Shown here: piece after piece, positions 13,614-24,690 of the stretch | How the letters are laid out: every line of letters begins with the position of its first letter | How positions within the stretch are numbered: position 1 is the stretch's first letter | Assembly: GCA_026419785.1 (NCBI GenBank) | Contig: JAODTK010005774.1 | Location: 1 to 64,000, forward strand | Direction of reading: 5' to 3' | From: Sclerodactyla briareus | Taxonomy: Eukaryota > Echinodermata > Holothuroidea > Dendrochirotida > Sclerodactylidae | Length of the DNA: 64,000 nt | Program-made: the position numbers and the translations under genes | The notes under the pieces: generated by a model | What the model saw: the letters and a program-made list of their open reading frames with translations, nothing else | Database searches by the model: none | What the model was told of the DNA's origin: nothing

Positions 13614-13685
13614 CTCTAGGTCCTGAGCACCATTGCAACATGCCATGTCGGCAACCATGCAGGCACCACACAAGGAGCCTAGTGC
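13614..13685 (-). CDS. Possible orphan exon of an unrecognised gene
   Basis: The minus strand has a 72-base, 24-codon open segment between a pyrimidine-rich acceptor (TTGCTTCTTCAG) and a consensus GTGAGT donor, phase 0 at both ends. It reads ALGSLCGACMVADMACCNGA then QDLE, cysteine-rich and hydrophobic. Hydrophobic open frames continue on both sides in other frames. I do not recognise a family. It may be chance. Confidence 0.22.
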
Positions 13686-13885
13686 CTGAAGAAGCAATGT
13701 CAGAGAATTGTCTGGGTCATGAAAATTGGCAGCATAAAAATCTTTGCAAGCGGGCATGAGGCAGTCATTTCCCGTACCTAAACTCAGATGAAGGGTCGGA
13801 TCTGCAGACCCAATGAGCATGTAGAACGGGACCATGATTATATGCTACCAGCGCGGTCCTGAATCTCATCCTTGGGTAACACGAA

Positions 13886-14230
13886 ATGCTCCGAGCACCA
13901 GGATATAGGACTAACCGGAAAGACCCAATGTCCTGCCCTCAAATGCGATGGGCTGTTAAGATTTGTTTTAAAATAGCACAGGGGAAAGGGAAAACGGACA
14001 TATCAAAACCTGACCCCCCAAATTTGGAGGTTCAGCATGTTGTTTGGGGAGATATTTCAGTTTACTTTGAGAAGTCTGAGAAATCCAATGACACAGGGGG
14101 GAATGATCGAAGGCTGCTAAAGACCCTACCCAGTGAACATTGTTTTGCGCATATTACAGAAAAACGAAAAAAGGTTTCACAACAGGATATCATTGACGGT
14201 GATTTTTCAATATCTGTGAACGATTTGTAG
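13886..14230 (+). other. Unrecognised 114-codon open frame
   Basis: This is an ATG-to-stop frame with a Lys/Asp/Glu-rich soluble composition. It has no signal peptide, membrane segment or motif that I can name. It lies in intergenic sequence next to diverged repeats. It could be a decayed mobile-element frame or chance. Confidence 0.15.
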
Positions 14231-15479
14231 GTTTTTTATTCGGATACCATCTATGGTTGTTGATATAAGATTCGCACAAAGTGAAATGCTTTACATCAAC
14301 TTTGTTATAACAGAGGATTCTGTTGGTTACCCCCCGTGATGTCACAGCGCAAAATTGTGTAATAGCTGATTGTCATATCTGTTACACTCGCATCGGCCTT
14401 AAATTAGGTCTGGGGGTTCGGATGTTATACGTATGAATAGAAGAGATACAAATAAGCAGTATAATTACATGACCATTGGCCTTTAAATCAAAGCTGGATG
14501 CAAAAGGTTCTAATAAATCATCATTCAGAGTCAGGGCTGACAAATGAAATTGCTTCATCTGGCTGCCGATTTGAAGGGGCAGGCAAGAGGAAATTAGAAC
14601 AATTGGGATTATGCCAATGAAAGAAAGAGGCAGGAGCCCTTTTGGGCTCACCGTGGCGCAGATTCATGCAGTAGGAAAGTCTGAGGAAAAAGAAGGACGT
14701 TCACTTTACAATGTGATCTCACACATGATGTCTGTGACCAGATCATTCTCTAAGTGAGGTCAGGGTCATATGCAGGTTGGGTCACAGCGTCAATCTATCA
14801 GCCCATCTCAGCTGTATGAGTCATCTCTGATACAGGACTATATAATCCATATTACATGAGATATAAATATACCCGTTGACATCAGTGGCACTTTAAGCAT
14901 GGGTTGCCCACAGAGTGAAGAGTACAATCAATTGAGGCTTCTAGATGTTTCTGGGGAGCAACAAAAAATAATTTCTGTTAATTAGAACAAATGGGTTCTA
15001 GAGCGTAAATAACATTCTGCATTACTGATTTTTCTCCAACTTTTCTAAAGAATAGGAAGCATTTGTTACAAATTAATTGTTTTGGAACCAAATAGAAGTC
15101 AGAACCTGGACAACTCAGCGTGGAAGCATCTGTAAGTACTCTCTATTGCGATAGGCCCTTACCCAAAATGCTACTTATGTTATCTGAAATCCTCAAACCC
15201 AGGAGGGTGGGACGTGTTATAATAAATACTGTGGTGGCGCTCTATTATTTCTTTTGAGACAACCTGCACTTTAATGGCCGGCAAGTCATGTTTCCTACAA
15301 GAGTTGATGCTACATTCCCACCACATGGCTTAGAAAAGGGTATGTTCCTTTCTATCATGGGTGGTGGTCCTTCACCTCTACCATGTTCATGGAAGGGAGT
15401 CCCTTACCACCCCCCCGATGGTATTCCGAGCATCAGAGTAGCACCCCGCTACGTCCCGCTCTGTCTGATCTGGTGAGGT
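14231..15479. other. No gene recognised
   Basis: No motif was seen. It lies beyond the 3' end of the RNF25-like gene, so part of it may be 3' untranslated sequence. Confidence 0.4.
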
Positions 15480-16440
15480 GCCCTTGGACCTCCTTGTCAC
15501 TTGATGATGTTGTTTGTTGATGTTATGAATATTCTGTCATGCCACGAAGTTTCGCCTCCCCCGACCCCTCCATCGGCGTCTTGTTGTCGGTGAGCCCTGC
15601 TCCCTTTCCCCTGCCTGTGAATCTGTAGGTTTCCCATTGTGCATCAACAAATGTTGTTTAGCGCCCCACTTTTTCCCATACATCACCCACCTCACCTTCC
15701 CCTTCTCCTCATTGTTACGGCCACTGGTCCATGCCCACTTCTGCTACGCATCACCTGATCAGAGGTGGGGCTTCACTTCAGCCTCCTTTTTGTTATCCAC
15801 TAAGGACTTCAACGTCCCTTGCGAGCTGTTCTGCACTGTTCGGCATCCCTCTGCCTGCTGGGCGAACCTGCTGAAACTTCCTTCCCCATCATGCCTCTGT
15901 GGTCTCCTGTCTCTGTGGTCTCCTGGCCTCCCTGCGTTTCCCTGATTACTTGTCATCATTCTCATTTGCAGCTCACCACTATTTCTGCTGCTGCTGGCTT
16001 CATGATTTTTACTATTACCCCCCTGTGCACCTCTCGTACCATCAACCACACTAACCTTTTCACTTCCTGTCCTTCGTTTAAAACTCATGTCATACAGGTT
16101 GAACCCTCCATCTCTACGCATATTCTCCTCAGTCTCCCTCTGCAGAAGTCTGTCATGTCGACCTATTCGAGCCTCCCGACGGTTCTATCACCAGGACCAG
16201 ATACTGTACGTCAACTCTCCACTCCGTCCTCGGCTCTTGACGGCCCCCAGGTCCACCTCCGATCTTGGTCCCCAACTCGCTACCGCACAGCGTGTTCTGT
16301 TCCCTTCCCATCTATCGAGGGACTTACCATCTCTCTGTCCCCTCCCCCACACCACGACCGGGAACTCTCCCCCTCCCCCCGACACTCCCTCCCCTCCTGC
16401 CAGAGTGGGGCCAGCTGCCCCTCACTGTGGTAGCTTCTTC
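15480..16440 (-). CDS. RNF25: Probable low-complexity C-terminal coding exon(s) of RNF25-like gene
   Basis: On the minus strand this stretch is unusually GC- and purine-rich and polar. It holds a 120-codon open stretch (15759-16121) rich in R, G, S, N, Q and E (for example GDHRDRRPQRHDGEGSFSRF), flanked by Gly/Arg-rich stretches in the other frames (near 16190-16430 and 15500-15640). RNF25 proteins end in a long disordered Arg/Gly/Pro-rich tail, and this block lies just downstream of the RING exons on the same strand. The frames would need two or more indels to join. The plus strand also has open frames here (up to 204 codons), but these are Pro/Ser-rich mirrors of the same composition. Confidence 0.4.
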
Positions 16441-16949
16441 TGCCAGTTATGCATGATGTCTGGCTCTAAATGTAGAATCTGTTCCAACTCTCTCTGTTAT
16501 CAGAGTATCCGAGCCAGTATCCAGGTTCTATGTTCTGCTCAAATCATAGTGGATGGTAACAGGGGGGAAGGTGCCTGAGAATGAAGGAGAGATACCAAGT
16601 GATGGATTTCTGTAGGAGATATGATGGACAGACGAGTACCCAGAGAGGTGGTGTCAGTGAAGCTTTGCAAGCAAGTTTCAAGCAGTCACCAGTTGTTCAC
16701 TGATCTCCTCATGGTTCACTTCTGCTCAACCGCTTCGAATATCATAGGGAAAGGTAGATTACAATGACAAATGAACAACCAAAATAAATGTGAACATGAT
16801 TTTACAAGGTAGTCGAAAGAGTAGGATATTTGCAGTTCCAAATTATGATCACTGAAAAACATTCTCCAACCAACTTTTTTTTCAAATGTATGTGAACACA
16901 ATGAACTTTTTTCATGGTAAATTGCCCAAGCTCATAAGATTGAACCTAT

Positions 16950-17275
16950 TTTGAAGGCCCGGCAAGTGTCGACCTGGATACCGACGCCTCTTATTGTCAG
17001 CTGCGGACCCTCCACCACTAATAAGGGCAATGCCTCTTTGGCGTTGCCTTAATTGGGGGTGGGGGTAGCGTTGGTGTATTCACACACAGACGGCAAACTT
17101 TGCAAAATTGCATACCCCTCGTTTGTCCTGGCTCCGATCCTTTGTGCTAGGCAACAGAAAGAGGGCAACAGGTACCCATTTTTTAATCTAGTTTTGGCAT
17201 GATCAGAGGATTTGAACCACTGTTTCCCAGGGTGGTAGGCTGCCGCTCCACCAAGTGTGCCAACCACTTGGTGTA
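16950..17275 (-). mobile_element. tRNA-derived SINE-like element
   Basis: On the minus strand, starting near 17275, TGGCACACTTGG resembles a Pol III box A. AGTGGTTCAAATCCTCTG follows about 40 bases later and contains a near-perfect box B (GGTTCAAATCC). The middle (GGAGCGGCAGCCTACCACCC) is as in a tRNA anticodon region. A body of roughly 250 bases follows and includes GGATCGGAGCCAGGAC. The acceptor stem does not pair well, so it is not a functional tRNA. The far end is a guess. Confidence 0.5.
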
Positions 17276-18656
17276 ACTGATCCTACGTCACTATGATTTC
17301 TAGGTTAATTGTTTAGCAATCATCCGCCTTCAAAAGGGAAATTCAAACTGTAATGTACTCTCTGTTACATTCAATCACATTATGTGGGAATTCAAAATGC
17401 CATGGGAAATTGTCAAGAGTGAGTCTTTAGTTGAGTATCTGGCAGTTCCACTACTAGAGAGAGTTTTTTTTTTAAGAATACAATATTATTACAGAAATAA
17501 CAGTAGTAAAGGCGGTCAGACTTTAGTGGCAATCTACATGACTTCAGTATTTGATATTTTATTGGCAAATGTTATTGCTAAAATAGGGTTATTTCCAATT
17601 GGACTTGAAATTTTTGTTGTCAAATGCCTTTGCGACCCTTTCCTAATTTGTGGATGAAAGCGTGGTTACATGAAATTATTATCAATTGTCACAAGTTTCC
17701 AGTCAATGACTACAAAATGCAAGGAAAGAATTACAAGATACATACATAAACATACAGGGAACGAATAACAATGGTCATTTACCTATTTGATATAAATGGG
17801 ATCAGGTTTTACACCAATGGGAGAGCCTCTCTCACCTCCTACGTTCAACTGAATGTCAAATTTTCTTCTAGCAATCAGAGGTATCAATCTTAACCTGGAT
17901 TAATGTAAATCGTTCAAATTATTGACCTCCCGTAGTACATGGCTTTTACTCCTAAAACTTCTCACGACTTAACAGAAAGTCCGCACTTTCAAAATCCTCG
18001 AGGTGAAAATTCAACGAACTTGGAGAATTTGTAAATTATGCAAATTATTCATATTGAAATGAATTTCAGTGACCATCAACTCTTCTATGTTTTTATCAGG
18101 ATTGATGGTAGACCACACACAGTTTTTGGAAAAGCCAGTTAACATAACTATGCAAATAAGGCTACCTGTTAGCATATCCCAACTTTGATTAGTTTGTGTA
18201 CCATCTATAGATGTGGTCGTTACACTGAACTGCATCCCAATTCATCTACTGATCTGAGATATCGCGACACCAAGCTTGCCAACTAAGGTCCCTTGATATG
18301 CGCAAATTGCACGGTCGTTCGAGACTGAAAAAATTGGATCACCAGGGGAAAAAAAGAAAAAAAATCCAGCATGAAGGCATCCACCAATTCAAGAATTATT
18401 GCTGTGAACATTGACTAAGCAGAAGAACACAAACAATGTTCTCTCCTTGAACAAGTTCAGGTGAGACGAAATTTTCTTATTTTTTTTAATTTTATTAAAC
18501 ATGTAGTCTACAAATATTGACAAAATAAAATGAACAAATGATCACTGACACTGGATATTATTTTTTTTTTCCAGCAAAAATTGCTTTGGTGTGTTAGCTT
18601 TGACATCAATGATGCCTCTTTTCAGCCTGCTTGTTCTTCAGAGCAACCAATCTTAC

Positions 18657-18778
18657 TTTTGCCAAAGCTCTGAGTCTGGATCAGGAGTGAACTTGGAAAC
18701 ATCCTTCGCAAAGGAGAGGATCGGTTCAGAAGGAATGTCATCCAATGGCAGCTCTTCACGACAAACAGGGCAGAGGGC
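18657..18778 (-). CDS. RNF25: RNF25-like exon: last RING pair (CPVC) and downstream segment
   Basis: The exon opens after a CGTTTCACAG acceptor. It reads ALCPVCREELPLDDIPSEPI and continues to about 40 codons, ending TPDPDSELWQ. C-P-V-C followed by RE is the final RING ligand pair of RNF25 (QCPVCREPL). A GTAAGA donor overlaps the in-frame TAA, so splicing continues rather than terminates. The exon that should follow (family motif GGIIDxEaErN) was not found between 16.6 and 18.6 kb. Confidence 0.85.
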
Positions 18779-19254
18779 CTGTGAAACGATTGGAGCAAAA
18801 AAAATACAGTCATACAAAACAAGGAACTTAGGAGGATGGAGAAGGTTTAGTAGGCTGTCATGTAACAGACTTATGGTCCAATGCTCATCATTTGAAAGAT
18901 TATCTAAAACTAGCCATTGCAAAGAGATGTCAAAAAAAAACAAAAGAAGGAAAGGAAAATGCCAAAATCTTCATTTAAGTGATAATAATCACATTCACTC
19001 GACCTAACCCATTAAACATCCAATGTTCCATCCCCCCCCTCTTCACAGTAACACCATTGAACTGGGAAGTTATGTGAAAAGAACATGACTAATGGTTATC
19101 TAATAGAATAAGCCTACTTCTACACAGTGAAAAGACCCAGAAAGCCAAAGGCTTAGTGATTCCTTGACTGTTTTTGTCACCCAAATAGCCAGACCCATGG
19201 ACCAATGGGAGGATAGTACATCTCATTATAAGGCCACATAACTTCTGACAATGT

Positions 19255-20735
19255 CCCATCTTTACCAACCAAGAATAGGGTTCTGTACCCTTGGTGTTAA
19301 GCTACACACTAATTTCGAGGTTTTCGACTTTGAACTCTGGTAACCTTAGATGACCTCCGACTGACCCCAAAACAATAGGGTTTCATGTCTCATCCATGGG
19401 AATACACAAACCCAGTAAGAGCCTCATTCACGCCCGCCCTTTACCAAAAAACAATAGGGTTTATGTACTCCCCATAAAAAGATACCACCTAATTTCAACC
19501 TGGTTAGACCAACCGTTCTATCTGGACTTATCGTGATTACAAGGTTTTCAGACTTTGACTCCGGTGAGACTTTGACTTGACCCCAAAACATAGGGTTCAT
19601 ATAAAATCATCAATGGGGAACAAACATCCAAGTATGAGCTCATCCATCAAGGGGGGTCAAGTTTATTGGTTTACAAGCGAAAATTGGTTAGAATATCAAT
19701 TTTCAAAATTATTCTATTTTTTTTTTTTTTTCGATCAAAATTCATTCCTGACATAACCAAAAACAATAGGGTTCCCGGTAACTCCCCATAAGAAAGTTAC
19801 ACCCTAAGTTCACTTGATCAGACCAACGGTAATGGACTTATCGTGTTTACAAGGTTTGCAGACTTTGACCTCTGGTGCCCTAGATGACCTCTGACCCGAC
19901 CCGAACCCCAAAACAATTAGGGTCATGTACTCTCATGGGGAACACACATACCAACAGAATGAGCTTCATCCATCCAGGTGGGTCGAGTTATCGTGGTTTA
20001 CAAGATGAATGGCCAAAATCTAGAATTTTCACAAATTTGTCTATTTGCGACCAAAATTCACCACGACATGGACCAAAAACATTAGGGTGTCTGTACTCCC
20101 CATAAAAAGCTATTAACCTAATTTACAAACTTGTCAGGACCAACCATTTCTAGACTTATCGTGGGTTTTACAAGGTTTTCAGACTTGACCTTCGGTGACC
20201 TCAGGATGACCTCTGACACGGACCCAAAAACAATGGGGTTCCTGAACTCATCATGGGGGAACAACCATTACAAAGTATGAGCTTATCCATCAGATGGGGT
20301 TCAAATGAATCGTGTTACAAGCAAAAATTGGCCAAAATATTTAATTTTCACAAATTTCCTATTTTTCGACCAAAATTTCACTCCTGACCTGAACAAAAAA
20401 ACATAGGGTTCATGTAATACCCATAAGAAAGCCATACACCCATTAAACTTGAGCATGACCAAACCATTCTGGACTTATCGTGTTACAAGGTTTTCAGACT
20501 TGACCTCTGGTGACCCAGATACCGCTGACCTGACCCAAAAACATAGGGTTCATGTACTATCATGGGGAACCCACAACATACCAGTATGAGCCGACCTACC
20601 CAGGACCTGACACGTATCGGTTTACAAAGCTTGGCGTCACACACACACATACACACCACACACACACACACACACACACACACGACATGATGCATAGAGT
20701 CCTCTGACTTCGTCAAGAATCAACAAAAACTTTCA
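19255..20735 (+). repeat. Satellite array, unit about 315 bp, in an RNF25 intron
   Basis: Two alternating half-units recur. One has ACAATAGGGTTC...CTCCCCATAA...GGACTTATCGTGTTTACAAG. The other has TGACCTCTGGTGACC...CATCATGGGGAAC...AGTATGAGC...CATCCA. The first type starts near 19451, 19760, 20079 and 20400, and the second near 19372, 19589, 19912, 20229 and 20540, giving about four units of 310-320 bp. It ends in TTGGCGTCAC, a (CA)n run and CTGACTTCGTCAAGAATC. Copies are heavily indel-diverged. Confidence 0.85.
20636..20683 (+). repeat. (CA)n microsatellite at the end of the 315-bp array
   Basis: CA repeats with a single CATA break lie between GGCGTCAC and CATGATGCATAGAGTC. The single copy at 12.26 kb has only a short ACATACACAACA at the same place, so the microsatellite grew from a site within the repeat. 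Confidence 0.9.
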
Positions 20736-21354
20736 ACTCTTGGGAGGTCCTAGTATGTTGCCTTCTTGAGTTTCTACAATTTACTTCTGATGAGTTTAGG
20801 GAATTAATGACACCATGAGGGGGGGGTGGCAAGGCTGATCATAGACTCGCAATACAGGGTTCATAAAAGTCCATGTCTCCATTGACATCCCCCCTTATGA
20901 CACCCCCCCCCCCCCCACCACTGTGCATGGAATTCTGTGATGCCAATTGCAACCCTAAATCACTCTCATATTTGGTCCAGGGGTTTGGTTCATTATGTTA
21001 CAATGATATGTGCAAAAAAACCAACATTTTTGAGAAGCCAATTAGTATGCAATACTTGGACATAATGTGGGGGGCAGGGGGAATTGCATCTTTAATGACT
21101 ATACAGGTAAAATTTGTCAAGAAGTCAGCAACTAAGACTCGGAGCTTCAGGACCTAAAATAAATCATTACGGGACCCATAATGAAGGGACTTGCAATCAG
21201 AAACTAAAAAGCCGCTGACAAGGCGAGGAGTGGGCAGGGGGGACAAAAACCCACCTTGCCCGGCCAATTTGGGGACCATAAATCATATCACATTCGTGCC
21301 CCTCCAGCTCTGCCTTTTAGAAGTGCTTCACCAGGTGACACTTAATGTCCTTAC

Positions 21355-21448
21355 CTTTTCTTCCTTCTGTTGAGCATACAATGTACCTTGACAGGCAGTC
21401 ACTGTGGAAGTAGTGGTAGCAACCAGTCCTTGTGAATTCGTCAGACTC
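21355..21448 (-). CDS. RNF25: RNF25-like exon: RING core CYHYFHxxC
   Basis: A 94-base exon has acceptor CTTTCCCTCAG and a consensus GTAAGG donor. It reads ESDEFTRTGCYHYFHSDCLS then RYIVCSTEGRK. The C-x-H-x2-H-x2-C cluster supplies the middle zinc ligands, spaced as in RNF25 (PCYHYFHxxCLaRYI). It begins in phase 0, matching the 23.26-kb exon, and ends in phase 1. The next recognised exon (18.7 kb) starts in phase 0, so a small exon of 3n+2 bases is probably missing between them. Confidence 0.88.
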
Positions 21449-21884
21449 CTGAGGGAAAGTAAAATGCCACATCAATATATTTCAAGCTACTTGTGAATAT
21501 CTGAGAATTAAAGACATTTTCCTGTGGGTTTGGGTCTAATATATACATTCGACCCTGTGACCAAGGAGGAATAGGCAAGTCCTCTGGATATAACTCAAGC
21601 TATAGAAAACAGAGGAGGAAGCCCAGCGTCATCCCTATTGTTACTAGTGCACATCACCATCATACTCAAAGTGAACACATGTACACATACACACAGGTGT
21701 TTTGAAAATGGTCCATTCCTCGCAGTCTTGAGCACATGTGACAGTTTTCATCTCTTGTCACAGGTTTCAGAAGTGGAACAAATTCTTTATTGTGAAATTT
21801 GTTTTTGAATCGTTCAGCAAATCATGGTTAGGTGGAGAATGGTTCATATGTTCTATATAGAGAAAATGCTTTGGGATCATTGAA

Positions 21885-22125
21885 AACCTGTCACTAAATA
21901 AGCAATTAGCTAAGACCACTCAGAAGTGCAATTTTCCATTCATAATATAAATCATTAATATACTATGAACATAATTCATAATGTCCGGCAAGTTAACCTG
22001 AGGAAGGGTTGTATGTTGTATCAAACATTGTTTGCCTTGAAACAGCTGAAACATGTCATTAAATGAGCATTAACTCATAAACCTAAAGTGCTTTTTTCAT
22101 TTGATAATATAAATTATTAATAGGA
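21885..22125 (+). repeat. Diverged tandem repeat, period about 163 bp
   Basis: TGTCACTAAATAAGCAATTA...AAGTGCAATTTTCCATTCAT then AATATAAATCATTAATA at 21889-21960 matches TGTCATTAAATGAGCATTAA...AAGTGCTTTTTTCATTTGAT then AATATAAATTATTAATA at 22052-22122. It lies in the sequence between the 21.4-kb and 23.2-kb RNF25 exons. Confidence 0.65.
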
Positions 22126-22199
22126 TTAGTGTGATATCTCATTGAATGCCTCCAAGGCCCAAATAGAACATTGAACCAAAAATCCCTGACACCCCCAAA

Positions 22200-22605
22200 G
22201 GTACAGCTACTGAAAGCATCATCTTGATCGAACATCAGCATTGTGCACTAACATTTTTAGGAGCGAAAGCATTTGCATGGTTTCACATGATGGGCCCTAG
22301 TAGGGCCCTAACCGACCATTGGGCCTTAAATTCCAGAACTCGCTCAGTGGCCCTCTACCCATGAATCACTTTAAAGGAAATCAGTTGAAGCTCACGGGAG
22401 GGGATGTCGATGCAGTTCAAGTACTATTGTGTGAAACCTCATAAAATGGGGTCTTGAAGCCCAAGTGGGACTTTGACCCGAAAATTTCTGAACACTTTGA
22501 AGGCCGGCTATTGTATGCATCATCATGACTAAAACATTATCATTGTGCACCAACATTTGTAAGAGGAGAAACATTTGGCATGTTCCACAGGATGGGCTCT
22601 GGGGC
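22200..22605 (+). repeat. Diverged tandem repeat, period about 300 bp
   Basis: CATTGTGCACTAACATTTTT...AGCATTTGCATGGTTTCACA then GGGCCCT (22240-22300) matches CATTGTGCACCAACATTTGT...AACATTTGGCATGTTCCACA then GGGCTCT (22540-22602). It lies within an RNF25 intron. Confidence 0.65.
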
Positions 22606-23225
22606 CGACACCGCATTCCGGAATACCTACACTTGATAGTAATTGTGACCAACTTTCACCATGATCTATCAAACGCTATATGAGGAGTAGCAATTTTCAT
22701 AATTGTGAGCAGATAGGAACAGGATAGAAGACATGTCAAGATCACAATAGCTCACCCAGCACATGCTGGGGGTGAGCTATGCATGCATGCTTCAACAGTA
22801 ACGCTTGACCCACAATATTCAGATGAGGTTTCTTTATTTGGTTTGAAGGTTATACATTAAGAAAAACAACGGAGGGCCTTGTTTATTCCTACCTCTTTTG
22901 TGGGCTTTCCCAGTCAATTAATTAATATATATAGTTTATACATATTCCGCATGACATCATCTGGCAATGCCATTTTTCTCACAAGACAACTTCGGCACCC
23001 AAACCTACAAATTTGTCAGGGAATCTCTGTGCCCTCCTTCGTGTCAAGAGTTCCTATGATTTATTTTTCTTCATTGAAGATCTTTTACCCTGGTCCCAAT
23101 GAAATGCCTGGTTTAATAGAACATTCAATCTTCCAACTCATGAAATAATGTATGTAAAAGTCCTGTACTATACTATAAATCTTACTGTGCTAATGCTACA
23201 CTGTAGTATACTGTACAATACTCAC

Positions 23226-23297
23226 GTGAAAATTATGATAGCAGATGACACAGGGGCCAGCTTGGGGTGTTGTTCGCATCAGACTTTCTTTGGCAAT
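23226..23297 (-). CDS. RNF25: RNF25-like exon: first RING zinc-ligand pair (CVIC)
   Basis: A 72-base exon (24 codons, phase 0 to 0) has a TTCTCTTACAG acceptor and a GTGAGT donor, both near consensus. It encodes IAKESLMRTTPQAG then PCVICYHNFH. C-V-I-C is the first cysteine pair of the RING finger, and the linker matches the RNF25 segment between the RWD domain and the RING. It joins in frame with the exons at 23.97 and 21.4 kb. Confidence 0.88.
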
Positions 23298-23479
23298 CTG
23301 TAAGAGAAGATTTTCATTTATATAGAAATTTTTTTCAGATATTGCCTGTTGAATGGGGATTACTCCCCAAAACACCTGGTTTCTGGATTTGTATTTCGTG
23401 AAGAGGAAGAACACCCAATCCTTGTATATCACCCTTGAAGGTCTTCTTCAGATATTGAAGTATGAACTATAGGAATGGT

Positions 23480-23605
23480 AGACCACACTTGCATGCTGAA
23501 CTAATGATCGCAACTGCAAGTTACAGCCACCTAGGGAAACATGTCCGGGGACTGCTGGAATCAAACCCGGAATGATTGCTTGCAGAACGTCTCTGATACC
23601 CAGAC
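23480..23605 (-). mobile_element. SINE fragment shared with 35.3 kb
   Basis: Minus strand: ATTCCGGGTTTGATTCCAGC (box B-like), then GTCCCCGGACATGTTTCCCT, AGGTGGCTGTAACTTGCAGT. The same series (CCGGGCTCGAAATCAG, GTCACCGGACGTTTTTCCCT, AGGCTGGCTGTACTTGCCAG) is found on the minus strand at 35.3-35.4 kb. The box A half is replaced by a TACTCG repeat. Confidence 0.45.
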
Positions 23606-23611
23606 TTGTAG

Positions 23612-23822
23612 TACTCGAGTCCGTACTCTACTCGGTCAGTACTCCGAGTATATTTTCCTGTACTCGCACTCACGGGCTCTGTACTCATACTCGTACTCAG
23701 CTTTTGGAAAACTGTGTACTTGTACTCATACTCGTACTCATGAGTTTCGTACTTGTACACATACTCGAATTCATAGTGATGTACTCATACTCATACTCGG
23801 GTCAATGTACTCACACTACAAG
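23612..23822 (+). repeat. Degenerate hexamer repeat TACTCG/TACTCA
   Basis: Repeated GTACTCATACTCGTACTCA units with point changes, interrupted by a short unique piece at 23700-23715. It directly abuts the SINE fragment at 23.5 kb and lies in an RNF25 intron. On the minus strand it would read as repeated Tyr-Glu, which is an artefact. Confidence 0.85.
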
Positions 23823-23936
23823 TCTGCATACCACTCTGCTATTCTTCCGCGAGGTGTTTTGATACAATGATGCCTCTTCAAGGTATCCATCCTTTGATGT
23901 CAGGAAATATGATTGAAGAATGAAAATATATCTCAC

Positions 23937-23999
23937 CACACTCAGTTCATACAGCATGGCCTCTCCTTTTCTCTCTGTGGCACACTCGCTCAGCCTCTT
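23937..23999 (-). CDS. RNF25: RNF25-like exon: RWD C-terminal helix
   Basis: The exon reads KRLSECATERKGEAMLYELSV before a GTGAGA donor. It aligns with the last RWD helix of RNF25 (core AMLYELIEkG). There are two possible acceptors. One at 24007-24008 would add seven bases and break phase with the exon at 25.8 kb. One at 24000-24001 gives 63 bases, phase 0 at both ends, and fits both neighbours, so it was chosen. Confidence 0.75.
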
Positions 24000-24434
24000 C
24001 TGCAAGCTGTCAACAATAGCAAAATGAATAATGAACAAATTTGTTATTGTATTGTTCTTTTTGGGGGGGGGTTTTTGCTGTCATTGTCATCTCGTCGGTC
24101 AATAAATTGGGTACACTGACCCCCCCGGCCATCTGTGTGACAGACAAACTTGAGAAAAGTGACACACCCTGCAGCCACTGAATTTTTATTGCTGGGGCAG
24201 CTGTCATCTTTTCTCCTGGCATATTTACTACACTTTCCCATTTTTTTCTCTATCCACATTTACACGTAGGCAGCTTTCCCAAAAGTTGTCAGGCCTAACT
24301 TCACAGTGGAGTCTGTCAGGTGGGTGGGGGAGGGGGGGGTCACCCCCTGCCACTATGCTGCCACTGCCTACTAAAATAATAAACTTTCGTCGGTCTAAAC
24401 TCTGAATGTAGTCCACATCCACCAATTATTAAAA

Positions 24435-24690
24435 TCTGACAAAGCGAGTGGTTGGCACAGTTGGTAAAGTTTCGGCCTTTCACTCGGGAATCGATATCGG
24501 GTGAGTCATACCAAAGACTTCTGACGTACTGGTACAGATCAATATTCGAAGCGAAGCAAATACCACAATTGGAAGTGGGGGGTGGATGCAGCTAGGTGGC
24601 ATTCCAGGCATGTGCTCCCATGAGTGAGTGAGTGAGTGAAATCTGTTAGTGATAACCTTAGCTGACCTCGCTAGAGGTTTCTTCACTACT
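24435..24690 (+). mobile_element. tRNA-derived SINE-like element
   Basis: GAGTGGTTGGCACAGTTGGT holds TGGCACAGTTGG, a full match to box A (TRGCNNAGYNGG). It is followed by AAAGTTTCGGCCTTTCACTC and a degenerate box B (GGAATCGATATCGG). The head resembles the 17.2-kb element (GTGGTTGGCACA). The body contains a GAGT run at 24.62 kb. Confidence 0.45.

Noticed and set aside
15819-16578. Plus-strand Pro/Ser-rich frames, one of 204 codons
   Set aside because: They mirror the Gly/Arg-rich minus-strand block that fits the RNF25 tail; no motif, and composition explains their length.
17200-17275. Functional tRNA gene
   Set aside because: Boxes A and B are present but the acceptor and anticodon stems do not pair, and a SINE-like body follows.
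23521-23870. Open frames rich in Tyr-Glu or Thr-His-Thr-Arg
   Set aside because: They are translations of the TACTCG/A hexamer array and lie inside an RNF25 intron.
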